64,000 nucleotides of DNA, taken from NCBI GenBank assembly GCA_034008185.1, contig CM067086.1:14551507-14615506 (forward strand), read 5' to 3'. The translations under genes were made by a program, and so were the position numbers. Source of the stretch: Gorsachius magnificus (taxonomy: Eukaryota; Chordata; Aves; Pelecaniformes; Ardeidae). Below the pieces are notes generated by a model. It did no database searches and was not told where the DNA came from. It worked only from the letters and a program-made list of their open reading frames with translations. Each line of letters starts with the position of its first letter. The first letter of the stretch is position 1. Below are positions 1 to 13,300 of the stretch, in pieces.

Positions 1-116
1 CTTATCTTTCTATTCACTTTTCCTTGCTGGCTTTATGCTCAGCAAAATCCACCAATTTGAACATTTGTACCTGAATTTCAGGGGATTAACTAACTGCTAA
101 ATTTGTATTCTGTCAG
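1..116 (+). other. CCDC73: End of the last CCDC73 intron
   Basis: AT-rich intronic sequence running into the CAG acceptor at 114-116. The upstream exon lies outside the window. Confidence 0.65.
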
Positions 117-326
117 GTGAAAGAAGGATTTACTGTTTTACAGCATGAGCAGAAGTCTTCTCACATGACTGTAACTCCAGCAAGAAGTGAAAGTGCACTC
201 GGAGATGAGGACGGCTGTTCTATTCATAACTCCATTATACAAAACCAAATAGAAGAAATTGAGAAATTCCTGAATTTGGAGAGACTTCATTCAGCAAGAA
301 AAAGAAAATATGAAGAAGGCCAGTGA
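117..326 (+). CDS. CCDC73: Terminal coding exon of CCDC73 (coiled-coil domain containing 73), partial gene
   Basis: Seen: a pyrimidine-rich stretch ends in a CAG acceptor at 114-116. It is followed by a 70-codon segment, 69 residues plus TGA at 324-326, starting VKEGFTVLQHEQKSS and ending in a basic/acidic tail (SARKRKYEEGQ). A short helical, coil-like stretch (IEEIEKFLNLERL) lies near the end. Known: CCDC73 is the neighbour of EIF3M in vertebrates and lies tail to tail with it, as here; its function is poorly known and the protein is long and mostly disordered. Inference: the identity rests mainly on gene order and orientation, with partial support from the C-terminal sequence as I remember it. 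The rest of the gene lies left of the window. The exon begins on a codon boundary in the reading used here. It could be another gene only if local synteny is broken. Confidence 0.75.
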   Translation: MKEGFTVLQHEQKSSHMTVTPARSESALGDEDGCSIHNSIIQNQIEEIEKFLNLERLHSARKRKYEEGQ

Positions 327-575
327 AGATCACTTACGTAAACCAGATTTGTAGAGGTATTCCTACAGAATATGGGATATATGCACTGTACTTCTATGTT
401 TAATACATGCATAGACTTTTTTTATATTTAAAAATTGATACAATCCCTATCAATAACATTACTTCACTGTTTCTGTAATCAAATCCAAGTTATGGGTTTT
501 GCCCAAAGTTAAAGAGTTCACAAGTTAATGTTTTAATATCTGTTAAGAAAAATTAAACGATTTATTTAAGAGTAC
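327..575 (+). other. CCDC73: Predicted CCDC73 3' UTR
   Basis: Non-coding sequence after the TGA at 324-326. No AATAAA is seen before 1,000 on the plus strand. The best poly(A) signal is the common variant ATTAAA at 552-557, so cleavage is expected near 570-580. The end is inferred. Confidence 0.5.
552..557 (+). terminator. CCDC73: Candidate CCDC73 poly(A) signal (ATTAAA)
   Basis: ATTAAA hexamer about 226 nt after the CCDC73 stop codon, with T-rich sequence following. It is the second most common vertebrate poly(A) hexamer. Confidence 0.45.
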
Positions 576-1099
576 CCTTTTCCTGCTCCAGAAGTTTTGG
601 CTGAAATACTTCAGTTTGGTTTCTCTGTCAGACTGCTGACTCAGTTTTCAAGCAAAATCAGCTGCAACAGTTCCAAAATACAATGGTTTCTACAAACATT
701 TACAACAACTTAGAGAAGTTCTAAGTGGCAGAAGAACGGGAAAAATCTTCTGCTTAACTTTACTGCCAAATTATTTAAAATATCTCTGTTGTAGTTGATT
801 CTGTATCATGTAACATCAACACTAAAGCATCAGGTGTGATTTACAGAGATAAGGCAGCAGATCTTGCTCCATAAAGCTTCACTTTTAACTGGTTCATATT
901 TTTCCTCCCTTAGGGTATAAGGGAAACTTTCTCTTACTTAACAATTACTTGCACTATCATTTCTCCAATATCCCTCCCTTCCTCCCCACACCTCTTGCAA
1001 AGAAAGGTCCTCACACTGTAAACAAGAACAAAAAGAAACATAACCCATATTGCTACTGTTTCTTGTTGCTACACTATGTAAGAAAAATCAACAGAAGAC
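576..1099. other. Short convergent spacer between CCDC73 and EIF3M
   Basis: About 0.5 kb of AT-rich sequence between the two predicted poly(A) sites. A second minus-strand AATAAA (plus TTTATT near 560) lies at its left edge and could serve as a distal EIF3M site. A plus-strand open frame at 949-1239 is read as chance because it crosses the EIF3M 3' UTR. Confidence 0.5.
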
Positions 1100-1266
1100 A
1101 TTTTCCCATGTTAGTTTTATTGCTTTTTTTTTTTTGGTGTGTGTGTTGCAATTTAGAATATTTAGCTTCTTTAAACCAATTGCATACATTTTGGAAACAT
1201 TCACAAATTGTCAAAGTTTTGAGTAAGTTTCATCTATAGTAACGTTACTAGGTCAAAAACATTTTT
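1100..1266 (-). other. EIF3M: Predicted EIF3M 3' UTR
   Basis: About 165 nt from the TAA to the expected cleavage site just past the AATAAA at 1121-1116. It contains a 12-base A-run (T12 on plus at 1124-1135) next to the signal. The end point is inferred. Confidence 0.6.
1116..1121 (-). terminator. EIF3M: EIF3M poly(A) signal (AATAAA)
   Basis: TTTATT on plus equals AATAAA on minus, about 146 nt after the stop codon. It is the nearest canonical hexamer. Confidence 0.65.
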
Positions 1267-1387
1267 TTAAGTGTCTGAGAGACTGAGGAGACTGTTTTTC
1301 ACTTGGTTCAAATTTTGTTTCCAGGTGTTTAGAGTGTCATACAATTGCTGCCATTGCTGCTTTCCAAAAGTCCGATGTGTGCTGTGA
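1267..1387 (-). CDS. EIF3M: EIF3M coding exon 11 with stop (residues 335-374)
   Basis: Starts [19 protein letters not shown] after a CTCTAG acceptor and ends [14 protein letters not shown] at 1269-1267. This is the C-terminal helix that packs in the eIF3 helical bundle in known structures. Confidence 0.97.
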
Positions 1388-4300
1388 CTAGAGAAGTAAA
1401 ACAAAATTGGAAGATGATTACTAGATGTCATGTTCACCTAATAGTTCTTTTATAGCATTACTTTACTCTCACAAGTGAATAGGAAATTTTTTTATTTTCT
1501 CTATATAAAGGGCTGCACTTCACCAGTTAAGAGAATTCTGTAGCCTTCCCAAATATTTAAAGCAACAACAGTCATTAGTATTCTTGTCACTATTAGGTCA
1601 TTAAATGAAATGTGCTGGAAAATAGGACTCTTTCATTAAATAAGCTAATCACATTCAGTGTGAGCTTTAATAAAATTATGATAAATAGCAACTATTTAAC
1701 TACCAGCAACTGATAGGAACAATACCTTGCTTCTAGTTAAAATATTCTACAAATGTAAGTGAAATAATTAGAACACACTAAGTTCTGCAAAATGCTATGA
1801 AGAATTAAGTCTTACCTGACAACTACTTTCCTCTGTGTCTGATCTATTTTGCAGTATACCATCTTTGTCTTTACAGCTGCAAAAAAGCAATGCCGGCTTG
1901 AGCAAAATTTTCAAGGTAGTGCAAAGGTATTAAACTGCATAAAAACTGTTCAAAATTAGATTAATACAAACAAAACCACAGCAGTTCACTTAATACTGTT
2001 TTGCTGTTGGTTTTAACAGTCTAGTAGGCAGAAAAGCAAAATGATGTAACAAGATGAAGGTCATGCATGAATCCTATTGTTTGGTGCCAATCTATTAAAG
2101 CAGTATCCTGTAGAGTTTTTATGAACTTCTCTCCCCGACAAGCACATCCTGTTTTAATGACAGCTGACAAAACCAGATGACAAATTAAACCTGCAAACAA
2201 TTTATTAGTTCTATAAAGAACAACACAAAATACAGTTCCCGTCACTGAAAAGAAAAACACCGATTCAAAGAATAGTTAGGCATGTCTTTAAGCGTGACGT
2301 TTTGCAGCTCTGTCTTGTAACAAACACAGAAATTAAAATTTAGTATTTTTCTGAATATTTAACATTAGCTTACAAGACTATAAAAGATATTGTTCATTAG
2401 CATTGCGTAAACTATGGTAGTACAGTTCTTACCATCAATAACAAATGCCTCTACATCATCAGCTCCAATCTGAAGTTCCTGTTGCATCGTGTCAAATGAT
2501 ATTTCTTTATTCTCTACAGCCATTCCCATGAAAGTAAGTAGCCTCATTTTTGCCATATTGTGTTCATGCAACAAGCCTGTGTAAAAGCATTGATAGTTTA
2601 TGGATATGAATTATAATGCAGTAATTCACAACAATTTGAAATTTATTTCACATCAAGAAAATATTCCACCTTTCCTTATCAACATTTTTTTTTTTTGAGG
2701 TAAAACATTAATTCCTGCATCTTCCTTGTGTTTTGCTCAAAGAGCTAGTTTAGTTGTGAATTCATCAAGACTCAGTCCTTGTCAGTAAAAGGTAATAAAA
2801 TACCTACAAAAATGAAGCAAAGGTATTTTTTTGAAACAGTAAAAACATCACCCTAACAGAATTTTAGGTGGTGAGGGTGCAAGTGAATGTTTCAGTTGAG
2901 TCATCTGGAAGAAGAGCAATGCAACAAACAGAAAATGTGTGACTGGTAACGTCAAGACCTTCTTACAGCCTCACCATTCATTCTCATGTACGTACTTGAA
3001 AATAAACCCCCCTCGGTAACGTTTTAGCAACATAACATTTTTTGTTCCAGAAGAATGTGTTTGGCATTGAATTAACTGCTTACACCACAGCAAAAGAGCA
3101 TCATGGGTCATGCGTATGCTCACAGCATCTAGCGTAGCAGAAAGGTGCTCTTGAAAAACAGAGGAAGAGATATTAAAAGTTGTATCTTCTACATGACTGC
3201 ATGAATGGCAACACAAGGAATTGAGCCAAGGGCTTACACATCTCAATGGGGGACTATTTTCCTGAAAAAAAGTCTAGGTCAACAAAACTAAGACATTCAG
3301 ATGAACCGTGGCATTTCTTAACCCAAGTTCTAGGAGGTACCGACTAACATTCAGTGGAAGTTTCTTTAAAATGAACATCAATCATTTTGTTTTGGAGTGG
3401 CATTATAAACTTCCCCATTGCTTCAGTAAATATTTAAGTTTGGAATTTATAACATCCATACACTAACAGGAAAGCACATTAGTGTGGGACATCATGTTGT
3501 GTTAATTAGCTGTAATTATGATGCAGGTTCCCTATTTGGCACTGATTCAACAAAAATGTGATCACCATAATTCATATGAACGAGGAGCACCAGCAACTAT
3601 ACCTAACTGGGTTTAATGGAACTCTACAAGCATCAAAAAATCAATTAGCACACATTAACCCTAATTAACAAATGCAAATGAGATGCTGATTAACTTTCCA
3701 AAAAAAAAAAAGACTGCTGATAATACCAGATTAAATGTGGACATGTTAGGGCGATTCAGTTGACACAGATAATGCTACTGCTGGCCTAAGTTGTCAGCAT
3801 TAATAAAAGAACTAATTGTAACAAACTGATGCCACCTGTAGGAGCCTTCACTGCGCAGCCTTCATAGACTGGTTTTAATGGGTCCTGATCCAGGAAAGGT
3901 TAGAACTAAAGCTGATGCTGTACTGTCACTCAAATCTTATTATTAATATCCTTTATTTTAAAACCCAATATCTTGGCAAGTTAGTTTAAAAAAAAAAAAT
4001 CTTTAAAGCATGGTTAAGAAAAACCTATTTTTTTGGGGGGGGGGGGGGGGCGCGCAGAGGAACAGATCATATGCATTCTGAAGAATTTTTGAATGCCTCA
4101 TCTAACAATTGCATTGCTTTCTACACCAAATTGCCCTCATTTTTCAAAGACATAGCTGAAACACCCAGACCAAGTTCCTAGCGTTCCGCTCTGCACTGCC
4201 TCGCAATCTCTACCTGGTCCACTGCTAAAAGACATTCAGAATTCTCCGAGTACACCACAAAGCAGGTGAGAAATCAAGGTACCTGGAAGCAAGGCTGTCT

Positions 4301-7300
4301 TTCAAAACAGCTACACAGATACTTAGGGATTTTACTAAGATTACATGAATCCTCAATGTACTGAAAATGCACACAGTGTATTCACAGAGGTGAACACAGA
4401 TACAAGGAGGCAAAGCAAAAGAAATCATGACTGTTGTATATTACGCAATTAATACCACATATATGTATAATTAGTCTTCCATAAATTTATTCAAATGTTA
4501 GCATAACAGCATTTTCAGCACATACTTCTGTGGACAAATAACTAACAGATAAACAATTTCAATATGTAAAAATAATTACAATACAAACCCCCCTTTCCCC
4601 TAAGAAAGAAAAGTGTAAGGCGTCTACACAACTAATGTTCAAATACATATGACAAAAGGTATGCTTATCCTATACACACATTTACAAACTACCAAAAACT
4701 TGACGCTTACGTTATCCACAAAAAAATCACATTGGTATTTCCATCATTTTAATACCCAAAGTACCAGCACTTTAAAGCTTTGAGGGTAATTATTCTTAGA
4801 ATTATACCACACTTCATTAAGCAAAATAATGCATGTATTAAAAGGCTGCACTAAACTCTGTTTTAGCAAAACTATGCCTTTCCTCAAATGCATTCAGCCA
4901 GCGTTCAAGTGTCATTTCAAAATCAAAGTTATAAAAAAAAAAATAATCTGATTTTTATGGAAACATTTATTCATTACCAATATGTCAAAACCTTAATGCA
5001 GTAATAAAAAAATCTGCATCATTGAGCAATTTCTGCATTGTCACTGACCCCTGTCCTAAAAAGCTGGAATATAAAAAACGTAATTTTAATGCATGCAATA
5101 GCTTATGAACCAGTGCTCCTTTGAAACAGTCAATTACACATCAACGGGGGAGTGTCAAAGTGTTAATTACTACTCCTTTTTTCCACAGTGTGTAAATAAA
5201 GAGGGTGCTGACATTAACATTCCATCACATTGCTTCATGTGATGAAACAAATTAACTGGGACAGACTGTGGCTTGCTAGTACTAATGCATCAGCACACGC
5301 GGGGAAACACACACCCCATTTGCGTGTTCTATCTTACTGTTCAGGAGAAAGAACTATTTGCTGTTACAAAGTTATTTATCTTAAAAAAAAATGGTAAGAG
5401 ATTTATACAAGCTGCTGGCTTACTCAATAAAGTTGTGATCCCTGGCCTAGCCTAGAGTATCAGTGCATTGGAAGTGGGGAAAAACACAGTTCTCTCCCAA
5501 ACCCATACACCAGCCTGGCCTAGCAGAACAGACCAGGGTTAGATGGTCCATTTACAGTCTAGTAGAGGTTAGAGTCTACAAACTCTAACCCATTCTTAAA
5601 AATCCCTATTAAATTTCCTTGTCTTCAATATATGAGTTCAAACTGAGGCACTTTGCAGCTTCCATATCTTAAGCCACGTAAATAGTCAGAAATGTAACAA
5701 TCTGAAAACTTACCAAGGGAGTCAATGAAGTCTTTGTTGTTCTGATAAAACTTGACATAGGATGCTAGCTTAGCACTTACAAAAATTGTCAAAAGCTAGA
5801 AGATGGAAAACAAATATAAGAACAGTTTAAATATTATCTATGTTGCCCTCCCTGCAGACTGGACAGATATATATATATATACATATATATATATAAAACC
5901 ATTGGTATTGAACAGAAAAACAAACCGTTAAGAGCTAAAATTCTGTCTCCTGTCAATAGCCGAGGGCAATCTGTGCTGAGCTTACTGCCTTTTCTCAGAC
6001 TTAAAAGGCAGTTTTGCTACAGAATTCACGTGATGGCAGGATTTGTAACTCATCATTTTCTCATTCTAAAAGCATTAAAAGAAATAGTACATTGCAGCTT
6101 AATATTACTGACATAGATAACTATTCCAATGAATTTCAAAAGACACTAATAAAACAAGGCACTCCACAGATATCAAACCGTCTTGCTAAAAACAAGGTTA
6201 CTTACATCATGAATAAGTTCTCCTTCCAAAAATTTGACTGGTTTTAAGGCAAGAAGATGATCAAAGAGAAAGGTATTTGGATCCTTCAATGCTCGTACAA
6301 TACATCTAATTAGAAAAGGAAGAGACTTATTTTTAGAGCAATACACATTTTTATGAGTAAGTGCAACTCTATTTGTTGTTCTTTGCTTTCTAGGAAACAC
6401 CCAAGGGTTTTCAACTATTCCTAAATACAAGACATGTCACATTCCAATTTTAATCTTCATTTTACAGATGGAAAAAACAAGGAACAGAAAGCATTAAGTA
6501 ATTTGCCCAGTATCACAAATGAAATTGGCCAGGTGGTAAGACTACAGATCACCCTACTGTTTCCATCTATGCACTTATTTCCAGCCAAACCTTCATTCCT
6601 AGAGGTATTTTTACTGTCCTCCTAAAATTTCATAGAATTAAATCGTTTAGGAAGATTAATTATGCTTGAATACGTGACACAAAACAGAGAAAAGCCTAGT
6701 ACCAAACACTGCAAGACCTATGATTTATCAGTTGCAGCTCCAGACTATAAACAGACCTAAAGCGCTTCTAGAACTCTGGATGAAAGCTTTTGTTCAGCGG
6801 CACAGTAGAAGACACAGTGCTACCCTCACTCTGAGGGCCTGGACCGCAGCCCCACCACCTAACACACCCAGAAGAACCCAAGGTCTCCACAGATGCAGCA
6901 CCGGGACAGACCCGAGGTAGACGTGTTGTTTCCGATGTGAAAGGCCTCAGATTGCTGTAGGGCAGTCAGTGAAGGTTTCATTTATGTACAGACACTTTAA
7001 TTTCCAAAATAAGTCATCCTGACTTTCCTGCATGCTCAAGTATAAACAACTCCCTTGAGAACTGTTGGCTGCACACACCTGGCAGAATTACATGACTGAC
7101 TTATTAAAAACCTAATTCCTAAAGAGAATCATGATGGGTAGAATGTCAAAATACAAGTTTTTACTCATTTTGGCCGGCGGGGAAGACACCCTGTTAAGAA
7201 TCAATTTATGCCCAGCTTGTCCAACAAGTAAGTTTATTTCTGTGCAGTTCACATCCTTAGTACTTGCTTATAGAAAAGAGAGAAAGAATTTCTTTTCAAC

Positions 7301-10300
7301 AGAAAGTACTATTTGAAAAGAACACTCAAAGTTAGAGAATCAAAAAAATCAGTAAGTAAAAAATCTGAAATAAAGGATGCCGATTCAAATTTTGATTGCA
7401 CCGTTGATGTAAACGACACCCTTACCTAAGGCTGATCTCTCTCTCAGCAGTGACCAGGAATACACTTGCACAGTGGACTAAACCTGACTCTGCCTAGGAA
7501 GAGCCAAGCCTAGCATAGGCTGCACCGAAACTCTTGATCAAATCAGCCATGCTATAGAAAAGAGGCTGTGGCAGGGCCCTTGCCTGCCAGGTCATCCGAC
7601 ACTTTTAATGGTAAGGTGATCAACCCAATTTAGCCATTAAGAAAAAGCTCCTGTCAAGGAAACCCGGAAGTCAGTATTACCTGTGAGCATCAACCCTCGC
7701 CTGGGAAGCATTGTCCTCTGTGTAGCTTCCCAGTAGTTCCACCATTACTTTTGCTGCAGTGTCACTATAGAAGAAAAATAAAGTTACCTCAGGATTGCTG
7801 AAAAAATAGTTCAAACAAGACACTCAAATATTTAAGTAATGCCATTATGATGTTATAGGTCAAATTAAATTACACTCAAAAAAGATGTAGATGATCCGTT
7901 TTAATTCTAGTGGAGAGAACAAATTAACTAGATGTATTCTTTCAATTCTTGTTCTATGAAATGTTTATCTTCACCCTTCATTTCATTCTCTTAATTTGAT
8001 AAATTACCTGCTGGTTATGGAAAAAGCTTTCTGAGCTAGGAAAAGCTTTATATGGTTCACTAGAATGCTCCTCTTACACGCATCTGGATTTAATCACTGC
8101 AGAATAAGTAGCACTGCAAAGTTTATTTCAAATGTAAAATGGCATATCTTAAAGAATATTTATGGTCAGGAAAGTGACTGTATAAAAGCTGCCTTTTCTT
8201 CTTTCACAGATTCCCTCTTCAAGTATTCAAAGTGAGAGCTGCTCATTTTACTGACGAAGTTAAGCAGCCGGCAATTAGACAGACTTAGGCTGCGGTGAAG
8301 CAAGCAGCTTCCAACACTGCTTTGACAGACAGCTTTTAGAAAGAAAAAAAAATCATTCTAAGAAAATTGAGTAAACCTACAGCCCTGCCTACCCCAATTA
8401 TTTTGTAAACAGCAGCCCATCAATGGTACTGCAGACCATCTGCGAGACCATTACTGTGCCATTTTAACAGATTTTGATTTATTTTCACAAAGCAGTTCTT
8501 ACCACTAGTGAGGACAGCAACTGCTGATGCTTTTTACAAAGTTTTCAGCAAAAAATATACTCACTGAATATGCTGTGTGTATACACACAAGAATCCATTT
8601 CCTATTTCTCACGGAATTCTTGTTAACTATTAAAATAGAAGGCTGTGACAGTTCTTCCATACAGAGAATAGATTCTGCTGATGCCATCTTACTACTTCCT
8701 TTGGACCGGCTACGGTACGGGGTATAGATACAACCAAACCTCGATACTGAGAGCACAACCACACCTCAATAGTGAGAGCATGTGCTTTTCAGCAATCTCC
8801 CGTGCACACACACAGCCTGGCCACTACTTTACCGAAAGGCACTTCCTCAGGGGACAGGAGGGAGGTGGGATACTGCTCTCCAGAGTACAGCGAGTTACTG
8901 TGTAAAGCTAAGCTCTTCCTTCAAAGCAGCTCAATTCCAGACACAGCAAATTTACCCATGTGGTCTGACAGACCTATAAAATTTCCTTAAAAGAAAAAAC
9001 TGTGCAAGAATTAAGTTCCAACTCACTTTAATTATTTAAGTTATTGGCACAAATTGCACAGGGAAGGAACAAACCAATGCCACACTCCCAGTACGTGCTG
9101 TGATATGGGTTTAACCCACATAGCAGCACAGGTCTGAATGGTTTCCATAGTACAATGACACTATCTTTATATGGGTATTTGTTTTAAATCTCTCAATACT
9201 ATGATTTGACAACTTCCCTATAGGGTGAGGTTTTGTGCTCCTAGAGGATTTACTAGATCTCATAGATGTGCAGTACAAATATTATGACATCATGGGAAGC
9301 AAGCAACATCATACATAATCTGGATATATGGAGCAAAGGCAGTTTGTGCTCAAAGGCAGGGGAATTTTCTGTAGGTCCCAGCCCATATTCTAGAACTACA
9401 TTCATGGATGTAAACTTGAACGTAACATTTGTTTTAAGACGCCACCATTAAAGAGGTCGCTTTATGTTTTATCATGGCAACTGATACCAGTGTGTAGAGG
9501 AACCGATAGCTCTGTATCAGGGAAATAAAATTAATTTAGGCAGCTTTATATACGAGAGAACTATTTGCATGTAAATCAGTCTATGACAGACTATGATTTT
9601 TGCACTGTTGAAATCTTACCAACACTGGACATTCTAGTTAAGACAAAGAACCAGTTTAATACAGGACTGATACTATACAGACATTCAGGTAAGAGGCTCA
9701 GCTGATGTGCTCTTCCATCTAACAAAACAAGTCCCCTTATTTAATATAAACTTTCAGTAGTTGTTCTTATACACTTTAGAACTGTTACAGATGTCTGGAA
9801 CTTTTCCTTTCCTCACCCTTCCCTTAGGAGCAAAAATTGAAAACTAAAAACTTAATTGATTTCAAACAATATTTGCAATCCCCCCGCCACCCCTTTTTTT
9901 CTGAAGGGGGGAAGAGTGGAATCTTTCACTTGTATTTCTAGGAAACACCAGAATGCTACAAGACAAATCCTCACAAGTTTTCTGTGCTAAATTCTTGTAA
10001 GCCTAAGCAAATACAGCAGGTCTTTTAATCTTACTCATTCTATTCAGTGTCAGATAACTACTGTAAATGAGGCCGTCTAAAACAGTAATACAGATCACTA
10101 TTTTACCAAAGCTCATTGCTCAATGTGTATCTCACCTAATATGCAAATTGAACATTTTTTCTAGAAAGACAGCTTACACAAGTACTCTTGGCTCCACCTG
10201 CCAGTCTAGGTGCATAACTTTACAAAAAGCCAGTAAGAATTGAAGAGTGATAGTAGATAAAAGGAAGAAAAAAAAATACAGAGCATTCAGAGACTTAGTA

Positions 10301-13300
10301 AGACATTGGAATCAAGTCCCTCTACATGACATGATATTAAACAGAATTAAAATTAAATGAAACAATTATTTTGCAGGTTCCTGCCATGCTGAGCCTTTTG
10401 CTACGGGTGTTAATAACCAGACTTGCCAGACTTGTTTGAATGTAAACCTGGGCAGGACTAATCCCACTCTGAATCCTGCCAGGTCAGGGCAGAGACCAGC
10501 TGTAAGCTGGCACCTCACATGATATTCAGGGCCTCAGAGCAGAGCTCAACTCTCTGGCTGCATGCAAGCCACGCATGCCTGCCAAACCATCTCTAACTGG
10601 GACAGAAAACAGGTTGTGTTACCTTGCAGTTTCATACCAACACTGCTAGGGAAATGCTGAAGACTAAAGCAGATGAGGCACAAAACTCCGCTGCAGAACC
10701 TTTATGGCAAGGAAGAAAGTAACTAATCTCTTGCAAAGTTCAGCTACCAAATACAGATCTCAGAAACCAGCCACACAAGCCATCTATTTTCCAGCCACCA
10801 GCACCAATTTTCCTTCAGTTGATCATGGGAAACATAAAAGTCCCTCTTTGAAGAGATCAAGATGATTTTGATTATCAGAAACTTCAACCAGAAAGTGACT
10901 GGAAAAGATTTGATAAAACAAGTTTTCACTTATCGCTGCAGGAAAAGGAACACCACACAGAACATCTGCACCATCTCCTTTTCACATGCTACCAATCTGT
11001 TTGCTACCAAGTTATCCACTGGGGAAAAGTCTATTATCTATGGAAAACCATCTCTTCTGCCACACTGAGTGAAGTTAAAACATAAAATGAGCAAAATAAA
11101 AAAAAACACTCAATTTTTTTTCAACAATGCATTCTCTCCCCTTGATTATAAATCAAGATGGTAACTGAGGTATGATTTTTATTACTGATTTTTCAGTTCC
11201 TACTTATCTTCCCATACTGCCCGACAGAGCAACATTCCTGAGCGCTGAAGCTGGAATGCTGCTGTGATTTTCCCATACTATTGCAAATACTGCCCACTGA
11301 TCCAGGAGAGTGAACCAGGTCAAAGGTGCTAGGGTCACTTCTTGTTTTCTCTTCTGGAGAGAAGCACAAGTGCTCTGAAAAATTGCTCCATTCAGTGCAA
11401 AGCTTGTTGCAACAGATGGTAAGGACGCTGAGAGTAAGAGTAATATATTACAGGGTTTGTGGAAGTTTTTAATGCCTAACTTCAAAATATCACCTATTAT
11501 TAGTAAGCAAAAACCATTTGGTAGCAAGGTAACCAGTAGCACTGGAAACAAAAATTAGATGTTTAATCCAGAGATTTGATAACAAGACTAGCTAAAACCA
11601 GTTAGCTATTAAGTGTGGGAATTAAGTTAAAACCTCTCAATAAAAGAATAGGATGAGAAGTGTTTAAAAGAGTAGGAGCGTTCCAAAGTACCAGTGTAAT
11701 ATTTCTGAAACAAAGCAAGCACTAAGCCATGTGCAAGATCTCTGATGAACATTTCTGAAATAATTTTGACCATCTGAAATCGGTCATACAGTACTATCAA
11801 TGCAAAAGCATTTTAATGTTACCAACAGGAATAGGAATTCCCAATCATGTTGTAGCTCACAGTGTAACTACTCCACAAGGATTAATCATCCCTAAATTGA
11901 GGTTAGTTAAAAATGATCCTGCTATGCAGACGCAGCATTTCCAGCCTACAATTTCACCAGGCCAGAATAAGTGAACTCTCCTGCCAGAAGAAACTCTTCT
12001 CCTCCTCCTCCTCCTCCTATGACAGCTCCGCATTTGCCTTTTTTTGGGTTTGGTTTTTTTTTTTGCGCTTGGCAAATTCACCTCCCCAGTGCAATCCACC
12101 GTGCAGTTGCATAAATGCCTACACCAGCACAAATACACCCAGAAATTGGTAGCTGGAGGGGACAGGGCAGGAATAGGGGGGACAGGACAGAACTGCTTCC
12201 TTCTGCAGCAGTACAAAGTTACACAAATGTAGAAAACGCAAGTGCAGTTCTGCTACCAGTGTAAGTCAGCAGTGTAGAGGTCCTGATGCTGCCTCACTTA
12301 AGAAAATTTTAAAAAATTTCTATTAGAAAACTTAGAAACCAGAGTGAAGGGGAAGGACAGAGGGAAGCAACACACACAGACACCACACACACATCACAAA
12401 GTACAGCAGGGACAGTTTAGATAGGCTGAAACTACTTCTGGATACCAGCCCATCTCAATAGCCCTGGCTGGTGCAGTCAATACACTGTATCACATCTGTA
12501 AGATTAATTGATGAGAGCTGTCAGTTAAGACTTACATTAATTTACAGGCACGATATAGAGAGGATTACTTTACATGCCAGAAGACACTGGTCTGCCAAGT
12601 TTGTTAGATCAAAGATGCTTCTTATGATCCAGGATAATAATTTAAAATGGCCAAGCAGGTATTCTGTGGACATTAATTTCCATGACTAGTGGAAAGCTCT
12701 GTCCTACAGGTAATGTTTACACAAAAAGACTGATTCTGTTAACTGTGATTGATAAGCCTCCCAACATCATTAAATAAGAGATAGCACTACCATGCACTAA
12801 AATGTCAAAAGTGCAATTAAATAATAAACTCAGAGTAATGCTACGATGCTCAAAGATTAACCTTTATAGAAAGGAATAGTTTTATTTTGGGAGTCTGTGG
12901 TTTGCAGCTAATTCACTACTAACTTTCAAATAACTGGAAACAGTTGGTTTAATGTAAGAGCGCTTAAAAACATAGCAAGAAAAAAAAACGGGTATATTTG
13001 GATTGAATTATCAGTACAGATTAATTTTTAATGCTGTGAAAAATACTTTCCCTACAGACCACTTAAAATACATCAACTTAAAATACAGTTACCTAGCATC
13101 TATTACTTGTCTTTTATACCTTTTTTTGCAGTCTACTAGGACATCATACAGCAGTCTCAGCAGAGTATGCTTTTTCTCTGTGCCGAGATTCCAGTCAGAA
13201 ATCCATTTTCGGACCTTGGTAGAATACAAATGAAAAAGAAGCATTGGGGAAAAGATTAACATAAAACTGAAAATATTTCTCATTTTCTCTCAAGCAGAAA

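Larger units (their letters stand above)
2577..5713 (-). other. EIF3M: EIF3M intron 8 (3.1 kb)
   Basis: AT-rich. It contains a homeodomain/octamer motif cluster at about 3,484-3,700 and a G16 run at 4,035-4,050. No exon or RNA gene was recognised. Bounded by donor GTAAG at 5713 and acceptor AG at 2578-2577. Confidence 0.9.

Noticed and set aside
949..1239. 96-codon plus open frame between the two genes
   Set aside because: It is antisense to the EIF3M 3' UTR and its Phe/Leu-rich part is the T12 run.
11204..11551. 115-codon minus open frame in EIF3M intron 5
   Set aside because: It is on the EIF3M sense strand but joins to neither flanking exon in frame and has no known domain. The exon 5-6 junction is complete without it.
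11857..12216. Arg-rich 119-codon minus open frame
   Set aside because: The Arg run comes from the (CCT)6 microsatellite; no homology recognised.
12360..12400. Short CA-rich run as a microsatellite
   Set aside because: Interrupted (cacacacagacaccacacacacat) and too short to list as a distinct repeat.
2577..13119. Intronic C/D-box snoRNA in EIF3M
   Set aside because: I looked on the minus strand for TGATGA and CTGA boxes at suitable spacing with terminal pairing and found none convincing.
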